Shown here piece after piece: positions 53,346 to 63,996 of a DNA stretch of 64,000 nucleotides. The stretch is taken from contig SAXG01000014.1 of assembly GCA_012932865.1 (NCBI GenBank), positions 62,001 to 126,000 of the forward strand, read 5' to 3'. The notes below the pieces were generated by a model that was not told the DNA's origin, made no database searches, and saw only the letters and a list, made by a program, of their open reading frames with translations. The DNA comes from Amylostereum areolatum (Eukaryota > Basidiomycota > Agaricomycetes > Russulales > Stereaceae). Position 1 is the first letter of the stretch; every line of letters begins with the position of its first letter. The position numbers and the translations under genes are program-made.

Positions 53346-54816
53346 CTACCTGGGTTTTTCGCCATCGCAGGGATTTGCGTTCATCTTTTCTGCGGAACCA
53401 GAGCTCTGCCCGTCCGTGCTGGAGTTGTCTTCCACGGGAACCGCCTCGATATGCACCCCCGGGCCTGATATAGTAGATGCGAAGTGCAACCTGTATACCA
53501 TTCACTTGTTTCAGCAACCCGATAAATATAGCCGCAGCTTTGAAGGGGAGTGCTTACCCTGATTCTCGCGTGTGCGATGTGTCCGATCGTTCAAAGAGCA
53601 TACTCGCGATGTTTGACTCGTCCGATGAAGGTGTCCATCCGAACGGGCGGACGGCGGCCCAAAACAGACCTCGGTACATCTCTCGCGCTTCGCCAGTGAG
53701 TCCGAGGATAAGGAAGTATACGACGGCGAGGAAGGCTCCTGACCATTCGTTATTCTTGATGTTGAATACCTCCCATGGACGAGTCTTCCAGGAATGTGCA
53801 GGATCCCCCACTGGCACCTCATGACCGTCAGGCCATCCCGCCCAGAAAGGTAAAAACCCCATCGCAACGCCCTGATATACGAACTGGGCACCCGTGGCGA
53901 TTCCGGGAGGGAGCACGACCAAGAAATCAACGCATCCTATGACCATATACCGAATGTACCTTGGCCTGCTTATGGACCCGTTCGAGTGAAGAAAGCAATT
54001 TACTTCGCGAGAGTGACGAAAAAAACCTCCATGCGATCCTGGCTATTCCGGAATCAGAGGCACACGTAGAGGTAGTGAGCGAGATACAACTTACGAGTGT
54101 AGAAAAAGGCCGATATGTACGGGAAAAGGATCGCCCAGGCGTATACGATGATAAAAGATACCCCGGACAGAATTGTCGCTGAGGAGCATCCGTATTCTTC
54201 CAGAACTCCGTACCGCGCTCCTTGAACAAACCAGTCTTGGAAACAAGATTCCGAGATAACATCAGGCAGAGTCAACGGCTATGAGTGGAAATGACCTCTT
54301 ACATAGACCCATGATCGCGGCGGGGAAACCGAGACCTAGAAACAAATCGAAGAGGAGTTCGTAACGTTTCTATGTGGGTCATCCCGATTAAAACAAGCAT
54401 GCTATAGCAGACAGGTCATCTCGTACCTCACGTCGGCCTGGGGGCTCCACGGTAGTCAGGCGGATGATTCGGAAAAGGCGACGCGTGGTCAGCAAGGAGC
54501 ATGCAGGGATTCCTACGCGCCACCCGACCTCCAGATGGGAGACTGTACTCACACGTTAAGATATACACCGCCATCGGTATGCAGAGTGTAGATGTGACGC
54601 ACCAATGTCGCACCATATAGGAGCCAAGTCTTCTAGGTTGTCGGACCAGGCGATGGTATCAACACCGACAGTGAGCACCTGAACGAAAAGCCACAAGCCG
54701 AGCATCCAAACACCGGCGTTCCAAGACTGGCGCATGGAGCGCGCGAGCAAGGACATAAAGACAAGGAAGGCCGAGAGTAAATTCGCGACGGGAATTAATG
54801 GGTATGTTGGATCCAT
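53346..54816 (-). CDS. STE3-type pheromone receptor
   Basis: Seven exons join in frame: 54816-54603, 54542-54427, 54369-54303, 54235-54095, 54042-54018, 53965-53558 and 53490-53346, giving 371 residues. The N-terminus MDPTYPLIPVANLL is the classic STE3 start. Further family marks are APIWCDI, VGIPACSLLTTRRL, the loop FVQGARYGVLEEYGC, and the region RYIRYMVIGCVDFLVVLP before TM6. Seven hydrophobic segments can be traced, followed by a short acidic Ser-rich tail. STE3 receptors bind farnesylated peptide pheromones and act through a G protein in the B mating system. The 52-bp intron 53966-54017 has a weak GTCACT donor and shortens the third cytoplasmic loop; without it the frame is broken. It could be a B-locus receptor or one of the non-mating receptor paralogues. 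Confidence 0.85.
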
Positions 54817-55711
54817 GGCTCGAGGTGAGATGGGGATATCGCACTACTACACACCCGCAGTTATAGGATCCGACGAGGCGCCGGACAGAACGATTTCTGC
54901 GTACCACCATCCTCCCGGATTTCAGAGGTATAGCACTGCCATAAGGATTATATGGATGACAGCCTGATTCATGGAAAAAACTACATCGTGACGCACCTCA
55001 GGGCCGACGAACACAAACACGACCTCGTGTAGATATTTTTGGACCACTATGCAGGCGGATAGATGCCATGGTGGCTGACGGGCACAGCAGCGGGAGACGC
55101 GAGGTAAGGAAGGGATCACCGAAGCCATCTTATTGCCAAGGCATAGACAGCCAATGATGGTACTCTCCGAGGATCTGAACAGTAGTTGTGCGCCGAAGAG
55201 CACGACCGCAAGATGTGTACCATGGCATCAGATACGCCGCTTGTCTCGGGTCCACCGGTCACCGCCTACTACCCCCGTGCGCCATGCCTGATGTCACACT
55301 CACACTTGTCTTATGCTGGAATCCAATAACTCCTTGATTACGCTCCCACTGCATGACTTGGGTTGGAGATACGAAGGCTAAATAGTGGGCTGGCACGGCT
55401 AAGTCGATGTCGCCGGTGAGTACGGCGAGTGCTCGTCAGGCTGCCGTAGGCGGTGTTTCGGATCTGTAGTAACATGCACCACTGAGCTGGTCTTGGCTCC
55501 ATTGAAAGATTGCGAACAATGCTCACGGGATGAGTGATTTTCGACGCATCCTTGGTGTGCATCGCGCGCCGGTCCAATCATTCATGTTTGGTTTAGATCG
55601 TGCAGGTGCAGGTAAAACCAGACTTCTCCGCACGGGACCAAGGACGAGGACAGAGAAAGTGTGTTGCACCCTCAAGTCCACTTTGAGAGACCGAGGATTC
55701 GCTGGTCTCCG
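54817..55711. other. Receptor upstream region with an unassigned hydrophobic frame
   Basis: 0.9 kb upstream of the receptor. The minus frame 54922-55203 has hydrophobic stretches (VVFVFVGPEV, AVIHIILMAVLYL) and might be a remnant of a membrane protein, but no family pattern is clear. No pheromone-precursor frame ending in a CaaX box was found. Confidence 0.35.
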
Positions 55712-56682
55712 TCACCCTCCACGCCGACGAGCCCTGCCATCATCGCTCCACCGCCGGTCCTTTAGTTCTCGATCACGCTGCCAGCCCTTCCTTCCCCACC
55801 CTTGATGCGCTTCCTCCACCTCAACGCGATTGTAAACGTCGCCGTATCCCCCATGGACGGTGCTTGGCGTCGCGCTGCCCTCCAGCCGTTCTCGCTCCTT
55901 CTGCTTGCGTCGGATCAGCGCCTGGGCACGCTCCCGCTCGGAGAACTCGCGTGTGAGACGGGACTCGAGGGAGGAGGAGGGTGCGGTGGATGACGACATG
56001 GCGCGGGATGTGCGTAATGACGAGGGTCTGGAGGATGGGTTCTTGATGTGGGCGGGAATGGATGCCAGCGGGTCGGCATGAGACTTGCGGGCATAATCAC
56101 GCATCCTAGAGGAATAAAAGGTTAGTGCACGGAGGGTACGTCAAGAGAAGAAACAGCGCACCTTCGGCCATCCCGTTCGTCGACCTCCCCTTCCCCGCGC
56201 TTCGAACTGTACCATGGAGTAAGGTCCTTCTTCGACGGCGCCAGCGCGACCCCTCTGTCCGAGTCAGGGATTGCAGCGCTTTTCTTTGCAGCGCGTGCGT
56301 TCAGAGCGGAAGAATGTTGTTCGATGTCCTCGAAGAGATTGATGTGCTTGCCGACAGAGGATGGTGGCAGCGATGATGGGCCCGCCGAGCTTGGACCTGG
56401 AATGGGCTCGGTTTCTTCCTCGTTTTGGATATCTTCGACTAGACCTGCACGCTTGCGAAGGATGTCTATGCGTCCTTCAGCTTCCTGCACCAGTCCAGTG
56501 GGTCCAAAGTGAGTTGTGACGTCGTCGCGGAATATCGTTGAACTACACACCGCGACCAAAGCCCGATCCTCCTCGGCCGATATCTTGAGTTTCGCTTCTT
56601 CTTCATCTTTTCGAACTCGTGCGATGTTGTCTGCGCGGTATGGATGGTAAGATTTGTGGTGCGCGATGTTGAGTTTGCCCAT
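55712..56682 (-). CDS. CIR_N-domain protein, LENG1-like
   Basis: Exons 56682-56551, 56484-56162 and 56105-55712 (introns 66 and 56 bp) give 282 residues. The start MGKLNIAHHKSYHPYRADNIARVRKDEEEA is the conserved CIR_N motif found at the N-terminus of LENG1-like and CBF1-interacting co-repressor proteins. A coiled-coil region with AEGRIDILRKR follows, then a WYSS motif typical of LENG1 relatives and a highly charged C-terminus rich in Arg and Glu. Such proteins are nuclear and linked to RNA splicing complexes; the exact role is unknown. The ATG lies only about 60 bp from the end of a candidate Ty3 LTR. Confidence 0.85.
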
Positions 56683-56742
56683 GGTGGTGTTGTGGAAGAC
56701 GACGATACGATAATTGGCGCAGATCTATGCCCAGATGCCGGC

Positions 56743-57063
56743 TGTGACGCTTGGGCAACGCTTGCGCGTTACGTAAGCTCACACGAAGAGGACGCTCAGA
56801 GAGGGGACTCGAAAAGAACCGGAAGTGCGACTCTATTCGAGGGCAAACAAGAATCCTGAGCGTAGATACATGTGCGAGCTCTCTTTTATACGGAGGGAGT
56901 GCAAATCGGAGTTCGGGGAATGAAAGGAAAATGAAATACGGTCCGTGTGGTCTGCGTACGAGGAACGGGAGCAGGCCCATTGGGGATCGTAGGTATTGAC
57001 TAACGCGTGAAGTGTAACCTAGTGAAAGGGTCAAGTTAGTCGATAAGTAACCAATCCGTGACA
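56743..57063 (-). repeat. Candidate 3' LTR of the second Ty3 element (321 bp)
   Basis: Read on the minus strand it begins TGTCACGG right after a purine-rich GGGAGGGCGTA tract and ends near CGTCACA at 56743. It contains a TATA-like CGTATAAAAGAG near 56890. The partner LTR lies outside the window, so the inner edge is well placed but the outer edge (56743) is a guess. It shares the TGTCACGGAT start with the chromovirus at 25.5-35.0 kb. Confidence 0.6.
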
Positions 57064-57174
57064 TACGCCCTCCCATGTGTTCGCAGAATACATGCAACTG
57101 TGGGAAGAAGGGAGAGAAATAAGTTAGGAGAAAAACATACTACTCCTCCACATTCATGGACTGAAAGTCCGTGT

Positions 57175-60100
57175 TCAGCGCCGTCGACGGGGTGCCCGGG
57201 GTCTGATGATTGTTGGAGGTAGTCTGAACGACACCGTCGGTGTTCGTGGTCGAGGTTGAGGTGGTGTGCGAGGCCGTGGTGGCTGCGCTCGTGGACGAGA
57301 CGGCATTGCCGATGGCCGCTGAGTTGAACGTGAAGTCCGAGTTGGTGTTGTCGGGGAAGAGTGAGCTGCCATTGGGCGGGGCCGAGGACGAACCGGGGGT
57401 GGGCTGCGAGCCTGTGCCGCTGATCGAGGTGGAGTCTGTGGAGCACGATGGTGAGACGTTCGTGCGCGAGATGAAGCACCTCGGTCGCGACGGGACGTAC
57501 TGTTGTTACCCATCTGCTGGCTGCCACCCATGAGAGTGTCGAATGTCAAGTCGTCGAAGACCGATGGGGCGGGCGAGCTTTGGTGCGAGGAGAAGGAACC
57601 ACCCCAGCCGCCGGTGTTGTACGAGCTGGAACCACCGCCGACTGTCTGGGCTGTAGCCGTCTCGCCGGGGATGTACGAGTCGACGAAACCGCGGTCCTTG
57701 GATGCAGTGCGATAGTTACCGCCGCCTTTGCCTGCAGTCGTGGTGGGGTCGTTGTTGTGAGCCTTGTACGACTTCGGTTGACGAGCGGGTCCGGGCCCAC
57801 CTGTGTCTCCGCCGTTGCCGCCATGACCTCCGTGTCCACCGTGTCCGCCACGTCCACCGTGATGTCCGCCGCGTCCGCCACGTCCTCGTCCACGACCACG
57901 TCCGCGCATAGGAGCCGGAGCCGGGTTTGGTGGGAGAAGTCCCATTTGCTGTCCGAGGGCGTGCATACCAAGCGCCATGGCTGTCGTCGCGAGGTTGTTT
58001 TTGAGCTGCTCGGAGTCATTGAAGTTGAGCGCAGGGAGTGTACCGAGTGCGCCCATGGCCACAGGGGCGAGGCCGACGGAGGGGATAGCGGCCGGTGCTG
58101 AGGCGGCTGTGCTAGGAGTGGGCGTGTTTCCCGTAGGCTGGGTCGACACCTGGGCCGGGTTCGGAGTAGGTGTAGCATTGGGAGTAGGGCTGTCGTCGGC
58201 GTCGGATATGCCTGGCGGGAGCGCGGGTCCCTCGCCGTTGGGCAGCAGGGCTCTCAGCTGGCGGGCCCAGTCGACGTATCCGGCCGGGATCTGGCCTACC
58301 CAGTTCTCGCGCTCGGAGGCAGTGAGGGATGAGATGTAGACATTGAAGTTCCGGTAGATGGAGTACTGTTCGGAGGATAGAGGCGTCGACATTTTGTGAG
58401 GTGCAAGGGGAGGCGGGGCGTCCGCTGCCCGAGCATGTGCCACTTTATATCTTCGTCCCTCCCAGAGCTGTGCAGAACCGATCTGAAGTTTGGTCGCTTT
58501 CGGAGGTTGACCTGATCCTTGCGGTAGGTCGTCGAGTTTTTCGACACCGAGTAATTCGAAATATGCTGGAATGATCTGCAGGTGAGCGATCTCGTCATAT
58601 GGTGCCCAGCTTACATCCCCTGTTCCCCATCGCACCTCGAACACGGCCGTCCGTCCCCTGCCTGTATGCGAGAGGACTTTGTCAACAGCCCATTCCTGAG
58701 GGTTCTCACCGAATCCGCTGACCTGGTGAATCTGTCGGCCAGGGAATCGTCGGTCGTCGTTGGGGACATGTATGCGGAGTAGGCTTGAGTGGAACGACGA
58801 GTGCGTGCCACGCGCTTTGATCTCGGCGGGCAGTTCGAGCTGGAACGTAGAATTTCCGAAATCTTTTAGAATTTTAAATGGCCCGATAAACTTTGGGGCT
58901 AGCTTACGAGCTTGTTTCTTCGGAAGCGAGAGGTTCTTCGTCGACAGATATACCAGGTCGTCCACCGAAAATGGCGCCGGTCGACGGTGCTTGTTGGCCT
59001 GCTTGGTGTGCTTGACCCGTGCCGCGAGTATGGCATCGTGAGCGGCCATGACAGCGTCCTTCATACGTTGTGCGAAGACACGAACACCCGGATATTCGGA
59101 ACTAGAATTCCAAATCATCGGTCGAGGTACCCTACCAGAGTTAAGGAAAAACGGACTGAACCCGGTTGTTTCGGATGTAGCAGAGTTCATCGCAAACTCT
59201 ATCGATGGTAACTTCATGGCCCAGTCCTTCTGATTGGGCGATACACACTGTCGCAACATTTGCGTCATGGTGCGGTTGGTCCGTTCTGTGAGGCCGTCCG
59301 TCTGCGGATGGTACGATGATGACATCTTGAGTTCAACACCAATCAGCCGGTGCAGCTCTTCCCAAAAACGGCTGGTGAAGAGTGTATCGCGGTCACTCAC
59401 GAAGGCACGCGGAAGTCCATGGAGCTTGTAGACATTTTCAAATATGAGTTCCGCGATATCTTTCGATTTGTATGTCTGAACTGTAGGTACGAGATGTACC
59501 ATGCTCGTTAGATGATCGACGATCACACAGATCATGTCAAACGAACCGTGTCTGTTTTTTGACTCGGGCAGTGGTCCAACGAAGTCGATCCCAACGATTT
59601 CCCATGGGTGTGTCGGGACTTCGAGCGACGTGAGCAATCCGAACGGTGATTTAGTGTTTGATTTTGATGTGGCACACGTCGAGCATGACTCACAGTATGC
59701 TTTCACATCAGCTACCATGGTTTTCCACCATACGTTGTCCTTCAGGTATGCGATCGTTTTCCGTGCCCCTAGGTGTGCCAGCAGGGAGTGTGCGAACGAG
59801 ATGACGATCTCGCGGACGCGTCGGGAACCGACCGAGACGTCCGGGATGCAGAGCACGCGTTTCCCGCTGTCTCGCAAAAAGATGAGCCCGTCGTGCTGCT
59901 CGAAGTTCTGGAAGTGCGTCGGGTTTTTGACGACGTCGCGGAAGAAAGGGTCATCGGAGTAGCGGTGACGGAGGCAGTTAGGTATGTCGAGGTCGGGATT
60001 GCCTTGCGCGAGCACGCTGGCGAGCCGTGGGGATGTTGCTGACATAAGCTCTTCCTCGGGCGTCAGGATCGCCCGTACGTCGTGTTCGTTGTCCACGTCT

Positions 60101-63100
60101 TCCCGTCCTCCTATTCCTCCTCGTCCTCCGTGCACGCCGTTTGAGCCGGCCGATGGGCCAGCGTCGTTTGGCGTCGGCGGCGATGCGCCAAGACTAGTGG
60201 TGCCGGGAACGTCGTTCCCAGCGCCGGCAGGGACGGTTGGCCTGTTGGCCACGTTGGCGGGTGGTGCATCTGAGACACGGGCGCCGCGGCTAGCGGGTCC
60301 TTTGTCTACGGTACGTTGCGTGTCCCTTGAGCTCCCTGCTGCTGCTGACGCGCCCTCCATGCCAGGTTCAGGCGGTAGCTTCAAGATAACGCGTTTCACG
60401 CGTTTTTCTAGTGTTAGGTCTCGTGTCGTCCCCGTCCCCGTCCCCGTCTTCATGCGTGCTGATATCGCGGCTGCGCTGACGTGTACGGGCCGCGAGATCG
60501 AATTCAGCATGCGGGCGACGTCCCTCGGCACTTCGTCGCGGTCGGTTTCAACGAACTCGGAAGGAGCTCGAACCGTTCCCGGCAACTCGGCGCTGTAGAT
60601 GCGCGAGAGGGCGTCGGCGAGGACGTTTGTGACGCCAGGTATGTGCGTTACCGTAAAATCGAAGTCGCTTAGGGTTTCTAACCATCTTGACTGCCTAGGG
60701 GACAGGTTCTTCTGTGTCAGGACATACTCTAGTGCCTTGTGGTCTGTGAAGACTCGGAATCTGGCACCGTGTAGTAAGTTTCTGAATCTTTTCAGAGATT
60801 CGACGATCGCTAACAGCTCCTGTTCGTGTACAGGATAGTTCTGTTGTGCCGAATTAAATTTTCCTGACCAAAATGCTACAATGCCGGCCGACGCGAGCTC
60901 TTCGCCTTGACAGACGATCCCGCTCGCGCCTGTGAGTGACGCGTCACATACGAGGTTGATTGGTGGCGCTCCGTCGGAGTAATCGAGAACGATTCGGTGG
61001 TGATCCCGCCAGCGTGTAACCGTGTTTCGTATTTCGTCGAACGCGCGTTGCTCAGTTGGCGTCCATCGCCACGGCACAGTTTTGCCAGTGAGCTTTGTCA
61101 AGACCGCCATCGGTATGCGAATGCCTTCGCAATCCGGGGCCAGAAATCCTACCGCACCTAGGAAGGATGCGAGTAGGTCGCGGTTGGTGGGGACCTTCCA
61201 GTTCTCAATGCTATCGACTTTTTCGGGGTCCATGGCTATGCCGTTCTCGTCGATTATGTGCCCAAGCAGTTTAAGCTTTTGCACGAAGAAATGAAGCTTG
61301 TGCTCACTGAGGTAAAGCCTCTCTCGTCGTAGCGTGTCGATTACGAGCTTAACATGCTTGATGTGATCTTCGACAGTATCTGAGTAGATGACTATGTCAT
61401 CTAAATACACATCCATGAAGACTCCGATGTACGGTGCGAATATGTGGTTCATCAAAGCCTGGTATGTCGCTCCGCCGTTGCAATCGCCGAGCTGCATTAC
61501 CTGACTGACCATTGTGCCATCTGGTGTCGTAAACAGTGTGCGCGGTACGTGTTCCGGGATCACGCGGATCTGTTCGTACGCGTCCTTGCCGTCGATTAAT
61601 GACCGGTATTTGTGGGCTGCGACATTTCGCAATATCGCGTCGATGTCTGGCAGCGGAGAAGCCAGTTTACGCGTGTTCGCATTCCGTTCGCGCGAATCGA
61701 TCACGGTACGTAGGCGTAGTTGGCCATCGCCGGAGTCGCGTTTCTGAAGCATTAGCATAGGCATCGCGTTCACGCCGCTTTGGACTTCCCATCGGCCGGT
61801 TGCCATGTACGCATCGCGCTTTTCGCGCCATAGGGGCTTCAATGCGTCTGGACATTTCGAAGGTCGCCACGAGTAGACCTTTTTCTCGTTGATCAAAGGT
61901 ATGGTATGGTTTACTGCTCGCATCGGCGGCAGTGGCGTCTCGTTGGCTTGCTTACAGATGTCCTTTGCGTAGGCGTGAAGCTCTTCGCGCAACTCGTTTA
62001 CGTGGCTATCCGACACGTCCGCGGCCAACGACGACAAGGTCGTCACTTCCTCGCCCTTGATCGGGAGTGATGCCGCGCTTTGGACAGCGACCTGCGAGGG
62101 GTTCAGGCCGAGTAGGATCTGGTGTTGGAACATGAACGGCGTTCCCAGGATGACGTCGTAGTTATCTATGTTCATTACATCGAACCGACGGGTCTCTTGG
62201 ACTGATTGATACTTGAAGTCCACAGATACCGAATGGTTTACCTTCGTGCGCGATCCTGTAGCTGCCAGCTGTACAGGTATTGGTTTAGCGAGTACCTCAG
62301 TTTTTAGCCTCAGCTGATCTACCAGTGTTGTAGAAACGAAGTCGGCTAGTGAGCCAGAGTCGAGCAGTGCCCTAACAGGATTGCCATTGATGTGGACAAT
62401 CACGACGAGGGGTTTGGGGATTGACCGCGTGAAATCGCGCGTCTTTCCTGCATTTCGTTCTAGCATCGCCATTGAGTCGGCAGGTACGTCCTTTTGCTTT
62501 GGTCGTTTCGAGGATGCCATACTTACCGTGACTTCGCATAGCTCGTCGTCACTTTCCGTGCAGTCGTCTGAATCCGACTCCGAGGTTGTCGCCTCGTTGT
62601 CCGATTCTGTATCACTTAGCAGGTGAGGGGGTTCCGCGCTGTCGCACCTGGATGGTGTTTCCGACAGTGCGGAGTAGGCGTCCTGGATCCATGCCTTGAC
62701 ATCGAATTCGCCGTAGAGAACTTGTTCGAACGGTAGGCTATACTGACAGTTCGTGTGGTTGTCTGTGACCAGGAACGCATCTGAACGAGTACCCCGTTCA
62801 ACTTCGAATCTTTCGGGGTGGTACGCGTCGTGTACCCTATCGCCCTCCAGGTTGTCAAACTCATATGGGATGCCCATGAGCAAGTGGTCTCGTATTTCCG
62901 CCATCAGCGGTACGAGCAATTCCTCGCCTTCTGCTTCGTCGATAACTGAGCCGTTTTTGTCTGCAGGTTCTTCCGGAGGGTCAAACAGATTCAACACCTC
63001 TTTTGGTGGTGACTGGCTAGGCGTTACGCAGCCGGTAAGTAGCTCGTCTTTTACATGTACTTTTTCCATGAATAACCAGTTGACTAGATCAAAATTGTCG

Positions 63101-63996
63101 TCCAGCAGCTTCGCGCGGGGAACAACGTGCTGGTCCAATGTGTGCCAGTCCCAAATCATGAAGTCCTCAGGTCCGTGTTTCTCGATTTCGAAACGCTTCG
63201 CGCTGAAGGGATCATTTTTCGGGTTGTCGTAATAGTCAAACACGAACGGTACGGCATCGTGCAACTGCGCTAATGCTCGGGACGTCAAAACATCGTCCGT
63301 CGCTGCAAGTACCTCGGGGCTTTGTGGTGCTGGTACCACCATCGACATCGCGAACAATCCGAGGGATTCCGCAGTGCGAATAGTCTCGATATGGGAATGT
63401 TCTTGCAAGTTGACCGTCGCCGCGCGCAGAGCTGTTGGCGGCTTGGCCGTTCGCCGTTTCGGGCAGTCTTTCCCAAGATGACCCTTGTCACCGCATTCAA
63501 AGCATTTGCCCTGTGCACGGTATTCGTTCATCTGTTCGCGCGACAGCTTGCGGCGTTTCTGATCAATGTTACCAGGTCCTTTGCCTTTGCTATCATGTTT
63601 GGCAGCATTGCTGCTTTGCGAGGATGAGGTTGTGGCCCCTCGGTTTCCTTGTGACGAGGAGCCGGGGTTGTTGGAAGATTGTTGGCCCTTCTGCGAGCCC
63701 AAGGAGTGCGGGGTGGAACTATGCTTGTTATCACGTCTTGTGTTAGTCCTCGCTTCTTCCTGTTTACGAAGCTTTGCCCCGTTCTCATAACGTTCTGCTG
63801 CTTCCTGCAGCTCATCTAGCATAGAGATTTCTGGGTTGAACCCATTTTCGGCCCACTTGACGCGGATATACGAGTCGGCACCATGCCAGAAGCGAATGGT
63901 GAAGTCCCTTTTTGAGATCTTCCCTACGCTTGCTGCTAAGTTGTCCAGGTCTCGTCGGAAATTGCGTATCGGGTGACCACGTTGCGAGTATGCCAA
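57175..63996 (-). CDS. Ty3 Gag-Pol polyprotein with RGG-rich C-terminal extension (5' partial)
   Basis: One continuous frame of 2273 codons up to the window edge. It begins inside gag; a zinc knuckle CFECGDKGHLGKDC lies at residues 165-178 of the visible part. After a long acidic linker come the aspartic protease (LLDSGSLADF), reverse transcriptase with YLDDIVIY near 61400, RNase H, a zinc-finger integrase (HLGARK to CESCSTCA) with HPQTDGLTERTNR, and a chromodomain-like module (VDKVLSH, FEVRWGTGDVSWAPYDEI) near 58600-58700. An in-frame 405-residue extension then starts at the Met at 58392. It has a helical segment, a Pro/Thr linker, an RGG and GHGG block (57790-57910), and a tail of basic Pro/Arg repeats. 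Gag and Pol share one frame, so no frameshift is needed. No stop or break is seen. Confidence 0.9.
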   Translation of the reverse strand: MAYSQRGHPIRNFRRDLDNLAASVGKISKRDFTIRFWHGADSYIRVKWAENGFNPEISMLDELQEAAERYENGAKLRKQEEARTNTRRDNKHSSTPHSLGSQKGQQSSNNPGSSSQGNRGATTSSSQSSNAAKHDSKGKGPGNIDQKRRKLSREQMNEYRAQGKCFECGDKGHLGKDCPKRRTAKPPTALRAATVNLQEHSHIETIRTAESLGLFAMSMVVPAPQSPEVLAATDDVLTSRALAQLHDAVPFVFDYYDNPKNDPFSAKRFEIEKHGPEDFMIWDWHTLDQHVVPRAKLLDDNFDLVNWLFMEKVHVKDELLTGCVTPSQSPPKEVLNLFDPPEEPADKNGSVIDEAEGEELLVPLMAEIRDHLLMGIPYEFDNLEGDRVHDAYHPERFEVERGTRSDAFLVTDNHTNCQYSLPFEQVLYGEFDVKAWIQDAYSALSETPSRCDSAEPPHLLSDTESDNEATTSESDSDDCTESDDELCEVTVSMASSKRPKQKDVPADSMAMLERNAGKTRDFTRSIPKPLVVIVHINGNPVRALLDSGSLADFVSTTLVDQLRLKTEVLAKPIPVQLAATGSRTKVNHSVSVDFKYQSVQETRRFDVMNIDNYDVILGTPFMFQHQILLGLNPSQVAVQSAASLPIKGEEVTTLSSLAADVSDSHVNELREELHAYAKDICKQANETPLPPMRAVNHTIPLINEKKVYSWRPSKCPDALKPLWREKRDAYMATGRWEVQSGVNAMPMLMLQKRDSGDGQLRLRTVIDSRERNANTRKLASPLPDIDAILRNVAAHKYRSLIDGKDAYEQIRVIPEHVPRTLFTTPDGTMVSQVMQLGDCNGGATYQALMNHIFAPYIGVFMDVYLDDIVIYSDTVEDHIKHVKLVIDTLRRERLYLSEHKLHFFVQKLKLLGHIIDENGIAMDPEKVDSIENWKVPTNRDLLASFLGAVGFLAPDCEGIRIPMAVLTKLTGKTVPWRWTPTEQRAFDEIRNTVTRWRDHHRIVLDYSDGAPPINLVCDASLTGASGIVCQGEELASAGIVAFWSGKFNSAQQNYPVHEQELLAIVESLKRFRNLLHGARFRVFTDHKALEYVLTQKNLSPRQSRWLETLSDFDFTVTHIPGVTNVLADALSRIYSAELPGTVRAPSEFVETDRDEVPRDVARMLNSISRPVHVSAAAISARMKTGTGTGTTRDLTLEKRVKRVILKLPPEPGMEGASAAAGSSRDTQRTVDKGPASRGARVSDAPPANVANRPTVPAGAGNDVPGTTSLGASPPTPNDAGPSAGSNGVHGGRGGIGGREDVDNEHDVRAILTPEEELMSATSPRLASVLAQGNPDLDIPNCLRHRYSDDPFFRDVVKNPTHFQNFEQHDGLIFLRDSGKRVLCIPDVSVGSRRVREIVISFAHSLLAHLGARKTIAYLKDNVWWKTMVADVKAYCESCSTCATSKSNTKSPFGLLTSLEVPTHPWEIVGIDFVGPLPESKNRHGSFDMICVIVDHLTSMVHLVPTVQTYKSKDIAELIFENVYKLHGLPRAFVSDRDTLFTSRFWEELHRLIGVELKMSSSYHPQTDGLTERTNRTMTQMLRQCVSPNQKDWAMKLPSIEFAMNSATSETTGFSPFFLNSGRVPRPMIWNSSSEYPGVRVFAQRMKDAVMAAHDAILAARVKHTKQANKHRRPAPFSVDDLVYLSTKNLSLPKKQARKLAPKFIGPFKILKDFGNSTFQLELPAEIKARGTHSSFHSSLLRIHVPNDDRRFPGRQIHQVSGFGENPQEWAVDKVLSHTGRGRTAVFEVRWGTGDVSWAPYDEIAHLQIIPAYFELLGVEKLDDLPQGSGQPPKATKLQIGSAQLWEGRRYKVAHARAADAPPPLAPHKMSTPLSSEQYSIYRNFNVYISSLTASERENWVGQIPAGYVDWARQLRALLPNGEGPALPPGISDADDSPTPNATPTPNPAQVSTQPTGNTPTPSTAASAPAAIPSVGLAPVAMGALGTLPALNFNDSEQLKNNLATTAMALGMHALGQQMGLLPPNPAPAPMRGRGRGRGRGGRGGHHGGRGGHGGHGGHGGNGGDTGGPGPARQPKSYKAHNNDPTTTAGKGGGNYRTASKDRGFVDSYIPGETATAQTVGGGSSSYNTGGWGGSFSSHQSSPAPSVFDDLTFDTLMGGSQQMGNNSTSRRDRGASSRARTSHHRAPQTPPRSAAQARSPPPVRPRPRPMAAHSSPTTPTRTSRSTQRPSAMPSRPRAQPPRPRTPPQPRPRTPTVSFRLPPTIIRPRAPRRRR

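Noticed and set aside
54922..55203. Second pheromone receptor or DUF6533-type membrane protein
   Set aside because: Hydrophobic, but lacks the recognisable STE3 or DUF6533 motifs.
50145..55711. Lipopeptide pheromone precursor genes near the receptor
   Set aside because: No short frame ending in a CaaX box was convincing on either strand by eye; absence is not proven.
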